29,997 bases of DNA from Victivallales bacterium (GTDB lineage Bacteria > Verrucomicrobiota > Lentisphaeria > Oligosphaerales > Lenti-02): positions 1 through 29,997 of the forward strand of contig JABGQJ010000009.1 in assembly GCA_018648945.1 (NCBI GenBank), read 5' to 3'. Below the pieces are notes generated by a model. That model ran no database searches and was not told where the DNA came from. It worked only from the letters and a program-made list of their open reading frames with translations. How positions within the stretch are numbered: the stretch's first letter is position 1; each line of letters begins with the position of its first letter. The position numbers were made by a program, and so were the translations under genes. Shown one piece after another: positions 1 to 8,555 of this stretch.

Positions 1-926
1 CACTCAATGCGCGTGGCTGCGTGATGGAGAGCAAGGACGGCGGCAAGACGTGGCAACAGATCCCCAAGATCCCCGACGGCACTGTGGGCGACCGCCCGAG
101 TACCGTGGCCAAGCTTCTCGATGGTGCTCTTGGGCAGATTGGCCAGAACTGGCGGAAGTACTACCCGCCGGAACGGTTGCCGGAGTTTGAGGGGAAGTAT
201 CGGATCGTCCGGACCAACACGCACAAACCCAACTGGTTCGCGGTGAACAGCGGCGGCTGGGCGGGCCGTTCCGAGGATGGAGGCAAGACGTGGCAGAAGA
301 CGCCAGTGCCGGGGCTGGACACCTGGATTTCGTGCTCATCCCCATGGTCGTGGATTCAGCTCCAGGACGGGCGCTGCCTGCGGTCGTTCATGGTGGTTAG
401 TGGCAAGAAGGACTCGGGCGATGTGTATGTGGCCATGACTCGTGATGGCAAGACGACCGAGACCGTCCGCGTGATGGGCGACCCCGAAGAGAAGCTCCGT
501 TTCACCGAGGAAACCCTGGCCCACCAGACCTCCAAGGGCGTGATCTGGCTGCTGACTCGCGTGGGAGGCGGCGACGATCATCTCTACCAGGCGATCTCGC
601 GCGACAACGGGAAGACCTGGACCAGCCGCAAGTCGGGCGTTCTGGGGCATCCCCCCAGTGGCCTCGTGAAGCTGCCGGACGGGCGTCTGGTGATGACCTA
701 TGGCCACCGCCATCCGCCCTACGGCATCCGCGCCGTGGTCTCCAAGGACGAAGGGCTAACCTGGGACACCGACAACACCATCACTCTGCGCAACGATGGG
801 GCCGGATACGATCTCGGCTACCCTCGTTCCCTGTTGCTGAAGGACGGCGCCATCCTGACCGTCTACTACTTCACGCAGGACGATCAGGTGACCCACATTG
901 CCGCTACGCGCTGGCGCGTCCCCTGA
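1..926 (+). CDS. Asp-box (BNR repeat) sialidase-like protein, 5' end outside window
   Basis: The reading frame is open to the left edge, so the N-terminus is missing and the ATG at 24 is probably internal. The visible 300 or so residues contain four Asp-box motifs of the S-x-D-x-G-x-T-W type: SKDGGKTW near 30-56, SEDGGKTW near 270-293, SRDNGKTW near 597-620 and SKDEGLTW near 740-763. Asp boxes mark the beta-hairpin turns of six-bladed propellers in exo-alpha-sialidases (GH33) and relatives. The FRIP motif and most catalytic residues of a true sialidase would lie upstream or cannot be assigned here, so hydrolase activity is not shown. Related proteins in planctomycete- and Lentisphaera-type genomes are often annotated simply as exo-alpha-sialidase. 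The stop TGA (924-926) lies inside the end of the convergent RND pump gene. Confidence 0.8.
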   Translation, partial: LNARGCVMESKDGGKTWQQIPKIPDGTVGDRPSTVAKLLDGALGQIGQNWRKYYPPERLPEFEGKYRIVRTNTHKPNWFAVNSGGWAGRSEDGGKTWQKTPVPGLDTWISCSSPWSWIQLQDGRCLRSFMVVSGKKDSGDVYVAMTRDGKTTETVRVMGDPEEKLRFTEETLAHQTSKGVIWLLTRVGGGDDHLYQAISRDNGKTWTSRKSGVLGHPPSGLVKLPDGRLVMTYGHRHPPYGIRAVVSKDEGLTWDTDNTITLRNDGAGYDLGYPRSLLLKDGAILTVYYFTQDDQVTHIAATRWRVP

Positions 927-3900
927 GACGCCATTCTTCGCGGAGGCAGTAGAGCACGGGGACCACGAACATGGTCAACAGCTCGACGCACATGCCGCCA
1001 AAGCAGGGAATAGCCATGGGCAGCATGATGTCGGCTCCGCGGCCGGTGGCGCTGAGCACGGGCAGCAGGGCGAGGATGGTGGTGGCGGTGGTCATCAGGC
1101 ATGGGCGCACGCGGCGCGGAGCGCCCTGCAACACGAGCGCGCGGACCTCGGCGCGGTTGGCTGGCTTGGCGTCTCGGAAGACCTGGTCCAGATAGGTGGC
1201 CATCACCACGCCGTCGTCGGTGGCGATGCCGAAGAGGGCGATGAACCCGACCCAGATCGCCACGCTCATGTTCAGCGGATGCATCTGGAAGACAGCGCGC
1301 AGGTTCTGCCCAAACACCGCCACGTTCAGGAACCAGTCCTGGCCGTAGAGCCAGAGCATGAGGAAGCCGCCAGCCCAGGCCACGGCGATACCGGAGAAGA
1401 CCATGAGCGTGGTGCCGGCCGACCGGAACTGGACGTAGAGGATCAGGAAGATGAGGGCCAAGGCAAGGGGGAGGACCACGCGGAGTCGCCGTTCGCTCCT
1501 GATCTGGTTCTGGTAGTTGCCGGCGAATTCCCAGGTGATGCCGGGGGGGATCTCCAGGCGCTTGTCTGCCACCGCCTGTTGCAGCCGGGCGGCAGCGGCT
1601 TCCACGACCGAGGTCTCGCCATACTGCGGCAAGCGGTCGAAGAGCACATAGGCAACGAGCCCGCCGTTCTCGCTCTTGATCGCCTGGGGACCGCGCCGGT
1701 AGAGCACGCGCCGGCCGACGAGCAGATCGCGCAAGGGGACCCGCACGCCATCTGCGCCGGTGACCAGGACCCGCTCCAGGCGCTCGACGCTGTTGCGCAG
1801 CTCGCGCTTGTAGCGGACGAGTACGGGCAGACGTTCACGACCATGCAGGACGGTGGTGACGACCTCGCCGCCGATGGCCGCGCGGATCACCCCCTGAACA
1901 TCGGCGATGGAGACGCCATGTCGGGCCACGGCTTGGCGATCCAAGGGCAGTTCCAGATAGGGCTTGCCGACCACACGCTCGGCGGCGACCGCCTCGCGTT
2001 TGACCATCGGCTCCTCCCGAAGGACATCCTCCACCTGCCGGGCGAACTCCTCCACATGCGCCAGAGTGGCCTTGCCCTTGCCGATGACCTTGACCCCCAT
2101 GGGGGCGCGCATGCCGCTTTGCAGCATGACGTTGCGGGCAGCGATGGGTTGGAGTTTGGGGGCGGAGGTGGTGCCGGGGATTCGGGTAACCCGGATGATC
2201 TCGTCCCAGATGTCGTTGGCGGAGAGAATGCCGGGCCAAGCTTCGCGGTCCTCGTTGATCTCGGGATCAAGGGCTGGTCGCCAGAGACGGAAGGGCCTAC
2301 CGCGCGCATCCTTGACCAGTTTGCCGTTTTCCCGGCCGAACTTCCCCTGTACGCGGTAGGGCTTGCCGTCGGGGGCGAGGACCGGGACGCCTTCGGGAGT
2401 CTGGAAGAGGTCGGTCCCGCTGTTGTCAAACCTGAAGCGTTGGCGCCGCCCGCTGGCATCGAGCAGGTACTCGTCCCTGTAGTTGATGACGGTCTCGATC
2501 ATGGAGACCGGGGCAGGGTCGAGGGCGCTCTCCGCCCGTCCGATCTTGCCGACGGCGGACACCACTTCCGGGAGGGCCGCCAAAGCCATATCCTGTTTGG
2601 CGAGCACATCCATTGCTTCGCCGATGGAGGCATGGGGCATGGTCGTGGGCATGAGCAGGAAGGCCCCCTCGTCGAGATCGGGCATGAACTCCCGTCCCAG
2701 GCCGGGGAAGGCATGTACGGTTCCGGTCCACAGCTTGGCCTGGACCAGATCTGCCCTCTTGCCGCCGAGGCGCTCGTAGGTCCTTGGCACGAACTCGAAG
2801 ACGCGTCCGAATCCCAGCCAGATGACCAGCCCCAAGACGAAGAGCAGCAACGGTCCTGCCAGGAACAGCGTCTTGCTGGTAAGAAAGCCGGAAAGCAGGT
2901 AGGGGTAGATCTTTAGGAAGAGGTAGAACAAAGCCAACAGACCGCCGACCACGGTGAGGACGAAGATGGCGTTGCGGGCGGCGCCCAACTCGATCCCCAG
3001 CGGCGACCAACGGGCCGAAAGGACGACGCCGACGACCAGAGCCACCACCACGTTGAGGGCTAGGCGCAGACGCGAGGCATGGGCGGAGGGCAGGCGCTGT
3101 TGCAGCAGGTTCAGCAGGCCGACCAGCAGGATGCCGCTGCCAGCGAACCAGTGGCGTTGCCAGAGGAGAAGGACTCCAGCCAGCAGGGCCAGGCCGGGGA
3201 TCCACCAGTTCCGCTTTCTGTCCCGTTTGCGGAACAGGACGACTGCCAATGGTGGAATCCCGACCAGGGCCACGACCAGGGAGGCGACCAGGGCGAAGGT
3301 CTTGGTGAAGGCCAAGGGTTTGAATAGCCGCCCCTCCGCGCCTTCCATGAAGAACACCGGCATGAAACTGACAACCGTGGTCAGGACGGCAGTGAACACC
3401 GCACTTCCCACCTCGGTGGCAGCGGTGTGCACGGAGTCGCGGATGGGTCTCCTGCCATGGTCGAGAGTCAGGTGGGAAACGATGTTCTCGTTCAGCACGA
3501 TGCCCATGTCCACCATGGTGCCGATGGCGATGGCGATGCCGGAGAGGGCGACGATGTTCGCATCCACACCCGTCATCCGCATGGCCACGAAACAGTAGAG
3601 CACCGCAATCGGCAGCAACCCTGAGATTAGGACCGAACTCCGCAGGTTGAGGAGCAGGATCACCACCACGACGATGGTCACCAGCACCTGCTGGATCAGC
3701 GCTTGGTTGAGGGTGTCGAGGGTTTCCAGGATGAGCCCGGTGCGGTCGTAGAAGGGCACGACGTTCACCTGGCTGGTGGTCTCGACCAGCATGCCGTCGG
3801 GGCCGGTTGCGGTGACTTCGCGGGAGGGCAGGGCGCCATTGAGCATCTCCACCCGTTTCTGAACCCGTTTGATCACGGCCAGGGGATTCTCGCCATAGCG

Positions 3901-4905
3901 GACGACGACCACGCCGCCCACCGCTTCCGTGCCGCCCTTGTCCAGGCCCCCCCGCCTCAGGGCAGGTCCCATGGTCACCCGTGCGATGTCCTTGACCCGG
4001 ACTGGCACCCCGGCCTTGGCTGCGATCACGGCTTCGCCCAGATCCTCGGCGGATTGGGCCAGTCCCAGGCCGCGGACCACGTACTCCACGCGGTTGATCT
4101 CCAGCGTGCGGGCACCCACGTCGGTGTTGCTTCTTTGGAGGGCTCGCACCACCTGGGGCAGGGCGACGCCATATACCCGCATGGCTTCCGGGTCGAGTTC
4201 CACCTGGAACTCCTGCACGAACCCGCCCACCGAGGCGACCTCGGCCACTCCCGGCACGCTCATCAGTTCGTAGCGTACCTGCCAGTCCTGGATGGAACGC
4301 AGTTCCCCCAGATCCCAGCCGCCGACCGGCTCGCCCTCCGGGCCGCGCCCTTCCAGGGTGTACCAGAACACCTGTCCCAGGGGCGTGGCGTCGGGGCCGA
4401 GCGTGGGTTTGACCCCTTCTGGAAGTGTGCCCGGAGGCAGGGAATTCAGGCGTTCCAGGAGGCGCGTACGGCTCCAGTAGAAATCAACATCCTCGTCGAA
4501 GATGACGTAGATGCTGGAGAAGCCGAACATGGAGGTGGCGCGCACGGTCTTCACTCCGGACGTGCCGAGGAGGACGGAGGCGAGGGGGTAGGTCACCTGG
4601 TCCTCGATGTCCCGAGGTGAGCGCCCAGGCCACTTAGTGAAGATGATCTGCTGGTTCTCGCCCAGGTCGGGGATCGCGTCCACTGGTACCGGCGAGCGGG
4701 GGAGGTCTCCCAGCTTCCAGTCGAAAGGCGCCGTGAAGAGGCCACCCACTGCCAGCCCGGCGAGCAGCAGCAGGACCACGACTCGGTTGTCGAGGCAAAA
4801 CGAGATCAGCCAGGACATGGGGCCGCTTGGCGGGGGCTGGTAGCCAGCCGCCCCCGATGGGTCACGCCGTCGCGGTCGGCGTCTGCGCAACACGGGCCAT
4901 CTCAT
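904..4905 (-). CDS. cusA: CusA/CzcA-type heavy-metal efflux RND pump, enlarged
   Basis: Inner-membrane proton-driven pump of a tripartite metal efflux system (heavy-metal RND family). The N-terminal half has a classical TM1, the porter motif VPVDAIPDLGENQQ, and TM4 with IGTMVDMGIVLNEN; its Asp (about residue 466) matches the proton-relay Asp of E. coli CusA. The second half carries REFMPDLDEGAFLLMP, SMIETVINYRDE and MLQSGMRAPMGVKV. Two of the three CusA substrate methionines appear kept (in SMIETV and VMLQSG); the third position looks like Val (HGVSIADVQ). The protein is 1333 residues against about 1050 for CusA, because of extra hydrophobic segments between the halves and about 70 extra porter residues. 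The ATG at 4905 overlaps the adaptor stop (ATGA). Homology would also fit ATG 4818, which begins MSWLISF, but no clear ribosome site precedes it. Cu(I)/Ag(I) is the likely substrate by family; other metals are possible. Confidence 0.93.
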   Translation of the reverse strand: MRWPVLRRRRPRRRDPSGAAGYQPPPSGPMSWLISFCLDNRVVVLLLLAGLAVGGLFTAPFDWKLGDLPRSPVPVDAIPDLGENQQIIFTKWPGRSPRDIEDQVTYPLASVLLGTSGVKTVRATSMFGFSSIYVIFDEDVDFYWSRTRLLERLNSLPPGTLPEGVKPTLGPDATPLGQVFWYTLEGRGPEGEPVGGWDLGELRSIQDWQVRYELMSVPGVAEVASVGGFVQEFQVELDPEAMRVYGVALPQVVRALQRSNTDVGARTLEINRVEYVVRGLGLAQSAEDLGEAVIAAKAGVPVRVKDIARVTMGPALRRGGLDKGGTEAVGGVVVVRYGENPLAVIKRVQKRVEMLNGALPSREVTATGPDGMLVETTSQVNVVPFYDRTGLILETLDTLNQALIQQVLVTIVVVVILLLNLRSSVLISGLLPIAVLYCFVAMRMTGVDANIVALSGIAIAIGTMVDMGIVLNENIVSHLTLDHGRRPIRDSVHTAATEVGSAVFTAVLTTVVSFMPVFFMEGAEGRLFKPLAFTKTFALVASLVVALVGIPPLAVVLFRKRDRKRNWWIPGLALLAGVLLLWQRHWFAGSGILLVGLLNLLQQRLPSAHASRLRLALNVVVALVVGVVLSARWSPLGIELGAARNAIFVLTVVGGLLALFYLFLKIYPYLLSGFLTSKTLFLAGPLLLFVLGLVIWLGFGRVFEFVPRTYERLGGKRADLVQAKLWTGTVHAFPGLGREFMPDLDEGAFLLMPTTMPHASIGEAMDVLAKQDMALAALPEVVSAVGKIGRAESALDPAPVSMIETVINYRDEYLLDASGRRQRFRFDNSGTDLFQTPEGVPVLAPDGKPYRVQGKFGRENGKLVKDARGRPFRLWRPALDPEINEDREAWPGILSANDIWDEIIRVTRIPGTTSAPKLQPIAARNVMLQSGMRAPMGVKVIGKGKATLAHVEEFARQVEDVLREEPMVKREAVAAERVVGKPYLELPLDRQAVARHGVSIADVQGVIRAAIGGEVVTTVLHGRERLPVLVRYKRELRNSVERLERVLVTGADGVRVPLRDLLVGRRVLYRRGPQAIKSENGGLVAYVLFDRLPQYGETSVVEAAAARLQQAVADKRLEIPPGITWEFAGNYQNQIRSERRLRVVLPLALALIFLILYVQFRSAGTTLMVFSGIAVAWAGGFLMLWLYGQDWFLNVAVFGQNLRAVFQMHPLNMSVAIWVGFIALFGIATDDGVVMATYLDQVFRDAKPANRAEVRALVLQGAPRRVRPCLMTTATTILALLPVLSATGRGADIMLPMAIPCFGGMCVELLTMFVVPVLYCLREEWRLRGRASA

Positions 4906-6716
4906 GGTTTCGCCTGCTCAGGCTTGGCGACCATGTCGGCGTACTTCGCGGGGTCCTTGCGGATCGGGTCCAGGCAGCCCGCGCAGCAGACGTAGATGCG
5001 TCTGCCCAGGTACTCTACGAAGAGCTCCGGATTGATCTCGCCGCCCATAATCGGGCAGGTCTTCTGTAGGCTCTCGGCGTACTCCCCGCGTTCATGCAGC
5101 TTGGCCAAGGCGGCTTCGGGGTTTTTCTCGATGGGTTCCTGGCAACCCGGGCAACAGACGTAGATGCGCTGTCCTCGCACATCGGTGTAGAGTTTGCGGT
5201 CGATGGCCCCACCCATGATCGGGCAGGTCTTCTGCGGCACCGGCCCGCCGGTCGGCTTTTCGGCCGCTGCTTTGGGCTCAGCGCGTGCTGCCATCATGCT
5301 GGTCTTGCCCTGGATCTGTAGTTCTGAATCGAGCTTGAACGCCCCCCTGGTTACGACCTCTTGGCCTCCCTTCAGACCGTCCGCCACGATGTAGAACTCA
5401 CCCGCCCGCGGCCCCAGTTGAATGTCGACTGCGGTATAGAGGGAGTCGTCATTGGCTTCACGAACATACACCACCGCCCGCCGCCCCGTGGTCAACACCG
5501 CGCTGGCTGGCACGAGGAGGGGTTGCTTTGCTTCGCCGGGGTCGGCGTAGCCCAGGCGCTCGCTCGGCACCAGGGGCATGCCGCAGACCCGGCAGGTGCC
5601 CTGTTCCTCGCCGACTTCCTCCGGGTGCATGGGACAGGCCCACTTGCCGCGGAATTCATCGCTGACCACCATGCTCTTGGTGCCCAGTCGGACTTGGATG
5701 GTGGAACGGGTCAGCATGCCCGGGCGCAGTCGGCCGCCGGGATTGTCGAGGATGATCCGGATCCTGGTGGTGCGGGTGACCGGGTCGAGGGTGGGGCTCA
5801 CAAAGCTGATTCGCCCCGCGAACACCTCGTCCCCGTAGGCCTCGGTTCGGGTCTCCACCTGCTGCCCGAGACGCAGGAACGCCAGATCGCTCTCGTAGGC
5901 ATCCAGGATCACCCACACTTTGCTGAGGTCGGCCACTGTGTAGAGCGGCGTGCCGGTGCGGACATACATGCCTTCACGGGCCAGTTTCTCGATGACCACC
6001 CCACCAGCCGGAGAGAAGACCTCCACCACCGCTTGTGCCTTGCCGGTCTTCTCGATCTTGGTCAGACGCTTTTCATCGAAGCCCAGGAGCCGAAGCTTGT
6101 CCCGCGACGCCTGGGCCGTCTCCTTGATTGCCTTCAGCGCGAATTCATTGCCGCCTTGCAGCCGCAGCACGGCTCGCTGCGCTTCCAGGAGTTCCTCCTG
6201 AGCAGCGTACAACTCGGGACTGTAGATCTCCACCAAATGCTCGCCTGCCTTGACTGGCACGCCGGTGTAGTCCACGAACAATCGCTCGATGCGCCCGGCC
6301 GTCCAGGAACTCACTTGCCGCACTCGTGCCTCGTCGGCCTCGACCCGGCCAGCCAACTCGATGGTCACTTCGGCAAACCGACGCTCCACTGGCGAGGTCT
6401 GGACTTCGGCCAGCTTGGCTGCCCCTGCGGAAAGACGGAGCGTGCGCTCCCCCAGATCAGCACCATCGGTCTGGAGCAGAATGAGGTCCATGCCGCATAC
6501 GGGGCACTTGCCAGGTCCGCTCTGGCGCACGGCGGGGTCCATGCTGCACGTCCAGACTTCGTCCTTCTCCTTGTGCTCGGTGTGCTCTTCAGTGTGCTCC
6601 TCGCCGGCCGGCTCGGGTCTGTCTTCGCTGTCCCTACCAGCGTAGCGCCCGCCGACGAATGCCAGCACTGCCACCACCAGGAAGAGTATGAGCAGTTTGG
6701 GCTTGGGTTTCCACAT
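4902..6716 (-). CDS. cusB: CusB-type periplasmic adaptor with four extra metal-site domains
   Basis: Membrane-fusion subunit linking the RND pump to the outer-membrane channel. ATG 6716 is preferred over 6725 because AAGGA lies 8 bases before it. From the N-terminus: a membrane anchor (residues about 7-23); a His/Glu-rich stretch (EEHTEEHTEHKEKDE); a heavy-metal-binding domain with WTCSMDP and CPVCGMDL (about 55-82); the barrel-sandwich/hairpin/beta-barrel adaptor core; a second heavy-metal-binding domain with WACPMHP and CRVCGMPL (about 356-385) set inside the later core; and two tandem YHS-like domains, each with TCPIMGG and YVCCxGC (Cys 498, 521, 522, 525 and 554, 577, 578, 581). The tandem closely resembles the separate secreted protein encoded just upstream. 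E. coli CusB is about 400 residues, so this one, at 604, is strongly extended with probable metal-capturing modules. Stop and pump start overlap (ATGA). Confidence 0.92.
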   Translation of the reverse strand: MWKPKPKLLILFLVVAVLAFVGGRYAGRDSEDRPEPAGEEHTEEHTEHKEKDEVWTCSMDPAVRQSGPGKCPVCGMDLILLQTDGADLGERTLRLSAGAAKLAEVQTSPVERRFAEVTIELAGRVEADEARVRQVSSWTAGRIERLFVDYTGVPVKAGEHLVEIYSPELYAAQEELLEAQRAVLRLQGGNEFALKAIKETAQASRDKLRLLGFDEKRLTKIEKTGKAQAVVEVFSPAGGVVIEKLAREGMYVRTGTPLYTVADLSKVWVILDAYESDLAFLRLGQQVETRTEAYGDEVFAGRISFVSPTLDPVTRTTRIRIILDNPGGRLRPGMLTRSTIQVRLGTKSMVVSDEFRGKWACPMHPEEVGEEQGTCRVCGMPLVPSERLGYADPGEAKQPLLVPASAVLTTGRRAVVYVREANDDSLYTAVDIQLGPRAGEFYIVADGLKGGQEVVTRGAFKLDSELQIQGKTSMMAARAEPKAAAEKPTGGPVPQKTCPIMGGAIDRKLYTDVRGQRIYVCCPGCQEPIEKNPEAALAKLHERGEYAESLQKTCPIMGGEINPELFVEYLGRRIYVCCAGCLDPIRKDPAKYADMVAKPEQAKP

Positions 6717-6734
6717 GGCTCTCATCCTTGAGGA

Positions 6735-7166
6735 CTACTCTTGCTCGGGCTTGGGAGCGATCTTCTCGGCGTACTTGGCAGGGTCCTTGCGCATGGGCCG
6801 GAGGCACCCTTCGCAGCAGGCGTAGATGCGGCGACCCTCGTACTCCACGTAGAGCTTGGGATTGATGGTCCCCCCCATTACCGGGCAGGTTTTCTGGCGG
6901 CTCTCAGCCCGCTCGCCGTTCTTCTGGAGAGCAGCGAACGCTTTGGCGGGGTCTTTCTCGATGGGGGCGATGCAGCCTTTGCAGCAGACGTAGATTCTCT
7001 GGCCCTGCACATCGGCGTAGAGGTCTCGGCTGATTGCCCCGCCCATGATCGGGCACTTGGTCTGCGGCTTGAGGGGCTTTCCTTCGGTCTTGGCATGTTT
7101 GTCCGCCGCGAGGGCCGAAGCGGCTCCCATCAGCAGCACAGCAAGGACGGTGTGGAGTGTCTTCAT
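6735..7166 (-). CDS. Secreted tandem YHS-like (CPxMGG/CCxGC) metal-binding protein
   Basis: A 143-residue protein with a Sec signal peptide (hydrophobic core 5-20, likely cut after ALA-A) followed by two copies of one domain 56 residues apart: CPIMGG at 38-43 with YVCCKGC at 59-65, and CPVMGG at 94-99 with YACCEGC at 115-121. Four cysteines per copy suggest a soft-metal or zinc site, as in YHS/TRASH-like domains. Copy 1 resembles copy 1 of the adaptor tail (both PIEK-D/N-P) and copy 2 resembles copy 2 (both RKDPAKYA), so the pair duplicated as a unit. It sits between the outer-membrane channel and the adaptor genes, the place and export route expected for a CusF-like periplasmic metallochaperone, but it has no CusF fold signature; that role is inferred from context. 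Its ATG overlaps the channel stop (ATGA) and its stop is about 18 bp before the adaptor start. Confidence 0.85.
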   Translation of the reverse strand: MKTLHTVLAVLLMGAASALAADKHAKTEGKPLKPQTKCPIMGGAISRDLYADVQGQRIYVCCKGCIAPIEKDPAKAFAALQKNGERAESRQKTCPVMGGTINPKLYVEYEGRRIYACCEGCLRPMRKDPAKYAEKIAPKPEQE

Positions 7167-8464
7167 GGCGTTGTCTTCTTGTCGGCGGACGGTTGGGCAC
7201 CCTCGTGCTCTCCGCGCATGACATGCACTGCGGCGCTGGTCTGGTGTTTCTCCAGGACGGCCTTCTCGGTCTGGAGTTGGAGTTCCAGCAAACGTCTTTG
7301 GCTATCGATCAGATTGGCGAACGAGACTTGGCCTGCTGCGAAGCTCTTGCGCAAGCTGGCGTAGGCCTGTTCCGCTTGCGGAATAAGAGTCTTGCGATAG
7401 AGATTCTCTTGCCGGATGGCCTCGTTGTGCCGCACTAGCAGGACCTCCAGTTTGGCGAGAAGCCGCTGCCGGGTGTCCCTCGAGGTGGATTCGAGGGCGC
7501 GTCTCCTGGCGGCCGCTTGGGCGCGTACGGCTCGGTTCTTGGCGGGCCAGATCGGCAAGGTCATGCGCACGCTAAGCAGAACCGGGTCGCGACCGTTGCC
7601 GGAGACGTCCATGTCCGTGCGGTCGCCGGTCATGACCCAGCTCGCGCCGACGGTGAAGTCAGGCCTGTTGGTTGCCCTTGCGTAGTCGAGGCCGGCAGCC
7701 CCGGCGGCGGCCGCTCGCCGTGCGGCGAGCAGCTTCGGATTGGCCGCGAGCACCGCCGCGCGGAGGTCGTCGGGGGAGGGCAGGGGAGCGGGCGTGTGGT
7801 CGCCCTTGCGGGCCAGTGGCAGGTGCGGATCGCGCCCCAGAGTCTCGTTCAGACCGGCCAGGAGCCGCTTCTCGCGGGAATCGAGGACCTTCAGGCGGTC
7901 CTCGGTGTGGCTTCTTTCCAGTTGCAGCGAAAGGACCTTCGCCAAGGTGCCGGACCCGGTCCGGTACTGTGCCCGCATCGCCTCTTCCACACTTCGCAGC
8001 AACTCCACGTTGGCCCGGACTCTCTCCCGCGCGCGGCCGATGTAGGCCAGCTCGTACCAGAAGGTGCGCACCCGAAAGAGGACGTCGAGGCGGGTCCCCT
8101 GGAATCGATGGCGAGCCGCCTCGGACCATTCGGCCTGCTCCCGCCGTTTGGCACTGAGCTTGGCGGGCCAGGGGATCATCTGGTTGAGCGAGATGGCTTG
8201 CTCCTGAGGCCCCACTCGGGTCTGGACCTCCTCGACGTAGTAGGTAAAGCCAAGCTGGGGATCAGGGAGGGCGCCGGCGCTGTCGATCCGGGCCCGCTCG
8301 GCCTCCCAACTTTCGTTGGCGGCGGCGATGCGGTCGTTGTGCCCCAGTGCCAGCCTTTCGCACTCGGCGAGCGTGAGGGCATCGCCGGCAACGACTGCCG
8401 CCGTCGCCAGCAGAGCTGCCGCGAACAAGCGGTCACTGCAGTTGCTCAGCCAATGCCAATTCAT
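7163..8464 (-). CDS. cusC: TolC-family outer-membrane efflux protein
   Basis: Outer-membrane channel of the tripartite metal efflux system and first gene of the operon. The 433 residues begin with a signal sequence (hydrophobic stretch FAAALLATAAVVAG, about 14-27) and then show two related long helical halves typical of the OEP family: LTLAECERLALGHN near residue 30, LNQMIPWPAKL near 94, and the second repeat near 225 (LRAAVLAANPKLLAARRAA). A Pro-Trp-Pro-Ala element occurs at the equivalent place of each half (PWPAKL, PIWPAKN), as is common in CusC/CzcC-type proteins. No lipobox is seen, so it is probably not a lipoprotein. AGGAG lies 6 bases before ATG 8464. The stop overlaps the start of the small metal-binding protein by ATGA, which suggests coupled translation. 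Confidence 0.9.
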   Translation of the reverse strand: MNWHWLSNCSDRLFAAALLATAAVVAGDALTLAECERLALGHNDRIAAANESWEAERARIDSAGALPDPQLGFTYYVEEVQTRVGPQEQAISLNQMIPWPAKLSAKRREQAEWSEAARHRFQGTRLDVLFRVRTFWYELAYIGRARERVRANVELLRSVEEAMRAQYRTGSGTLAKVLSLQLERSHTEDRLKVLDSREKRLLAGLNETLGRDPHLPLARKGDHTPAPLPSPDDLRAAVLAANPKLLAARRAAAAGAAGLDYARATNRPDFTVGASWVMTGDRTDMDVSGNGRDPVLLSVRMTLPIWPAKNRAVRAQAAARRRALESTSRDTRQRLLAKLEVLLVRHNEAIRQENLYRKTLIPQAEQAYASLRKSFAAGQVSFANLIDSQRRLLELQLQTEKAVLEKHQTSAAVHVMRGEHEGAQPSADKKTTP

Positions 8465-8505
8465 ACTGTGCTCCTAGGATTGCCGGCCAATCTATGCTAC
8501 CATGG

Positions 8506-8511
8506 ACTATA
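8506..8511 (-). promoter_or_regulatory. Possible -10 element (TATAGT) of the metal-efflux operon
   Basis: Read on the minus strand, TATAGT lies about 40 bases upstream of the channel ATG and differs from the sigma70 -10 consensus at one position. The expected -35 region is poor (TGGCGG at 17 bases), as at activator-dependent promoters such as those of MerR-type copper regulators, but no clear operator palindrome is seen. No regulator gene is next to the operon. Confidence 0.22.
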
Positions 8512-8555
8512 GGCAGGGAGGTGGGTTCCCGCCAGCCACGGGAGCAGCACAGAAA

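Noticed and set aside
898..2916. A 672-codon open frame on the plus strand, antisense to the RND pump gene
   Set aside because: The product is rich in Gly/His/Asp/Glu with no family features. It is a mirror frame of a high-G+C gene whose minus-strand product is clearly a pump.
5361..6731. A 456-codon plus-strand open frame antisense to the adaptor gene
   Set aside because: No recognisable domain, and it mirrors a well-supported gene on the other strand.
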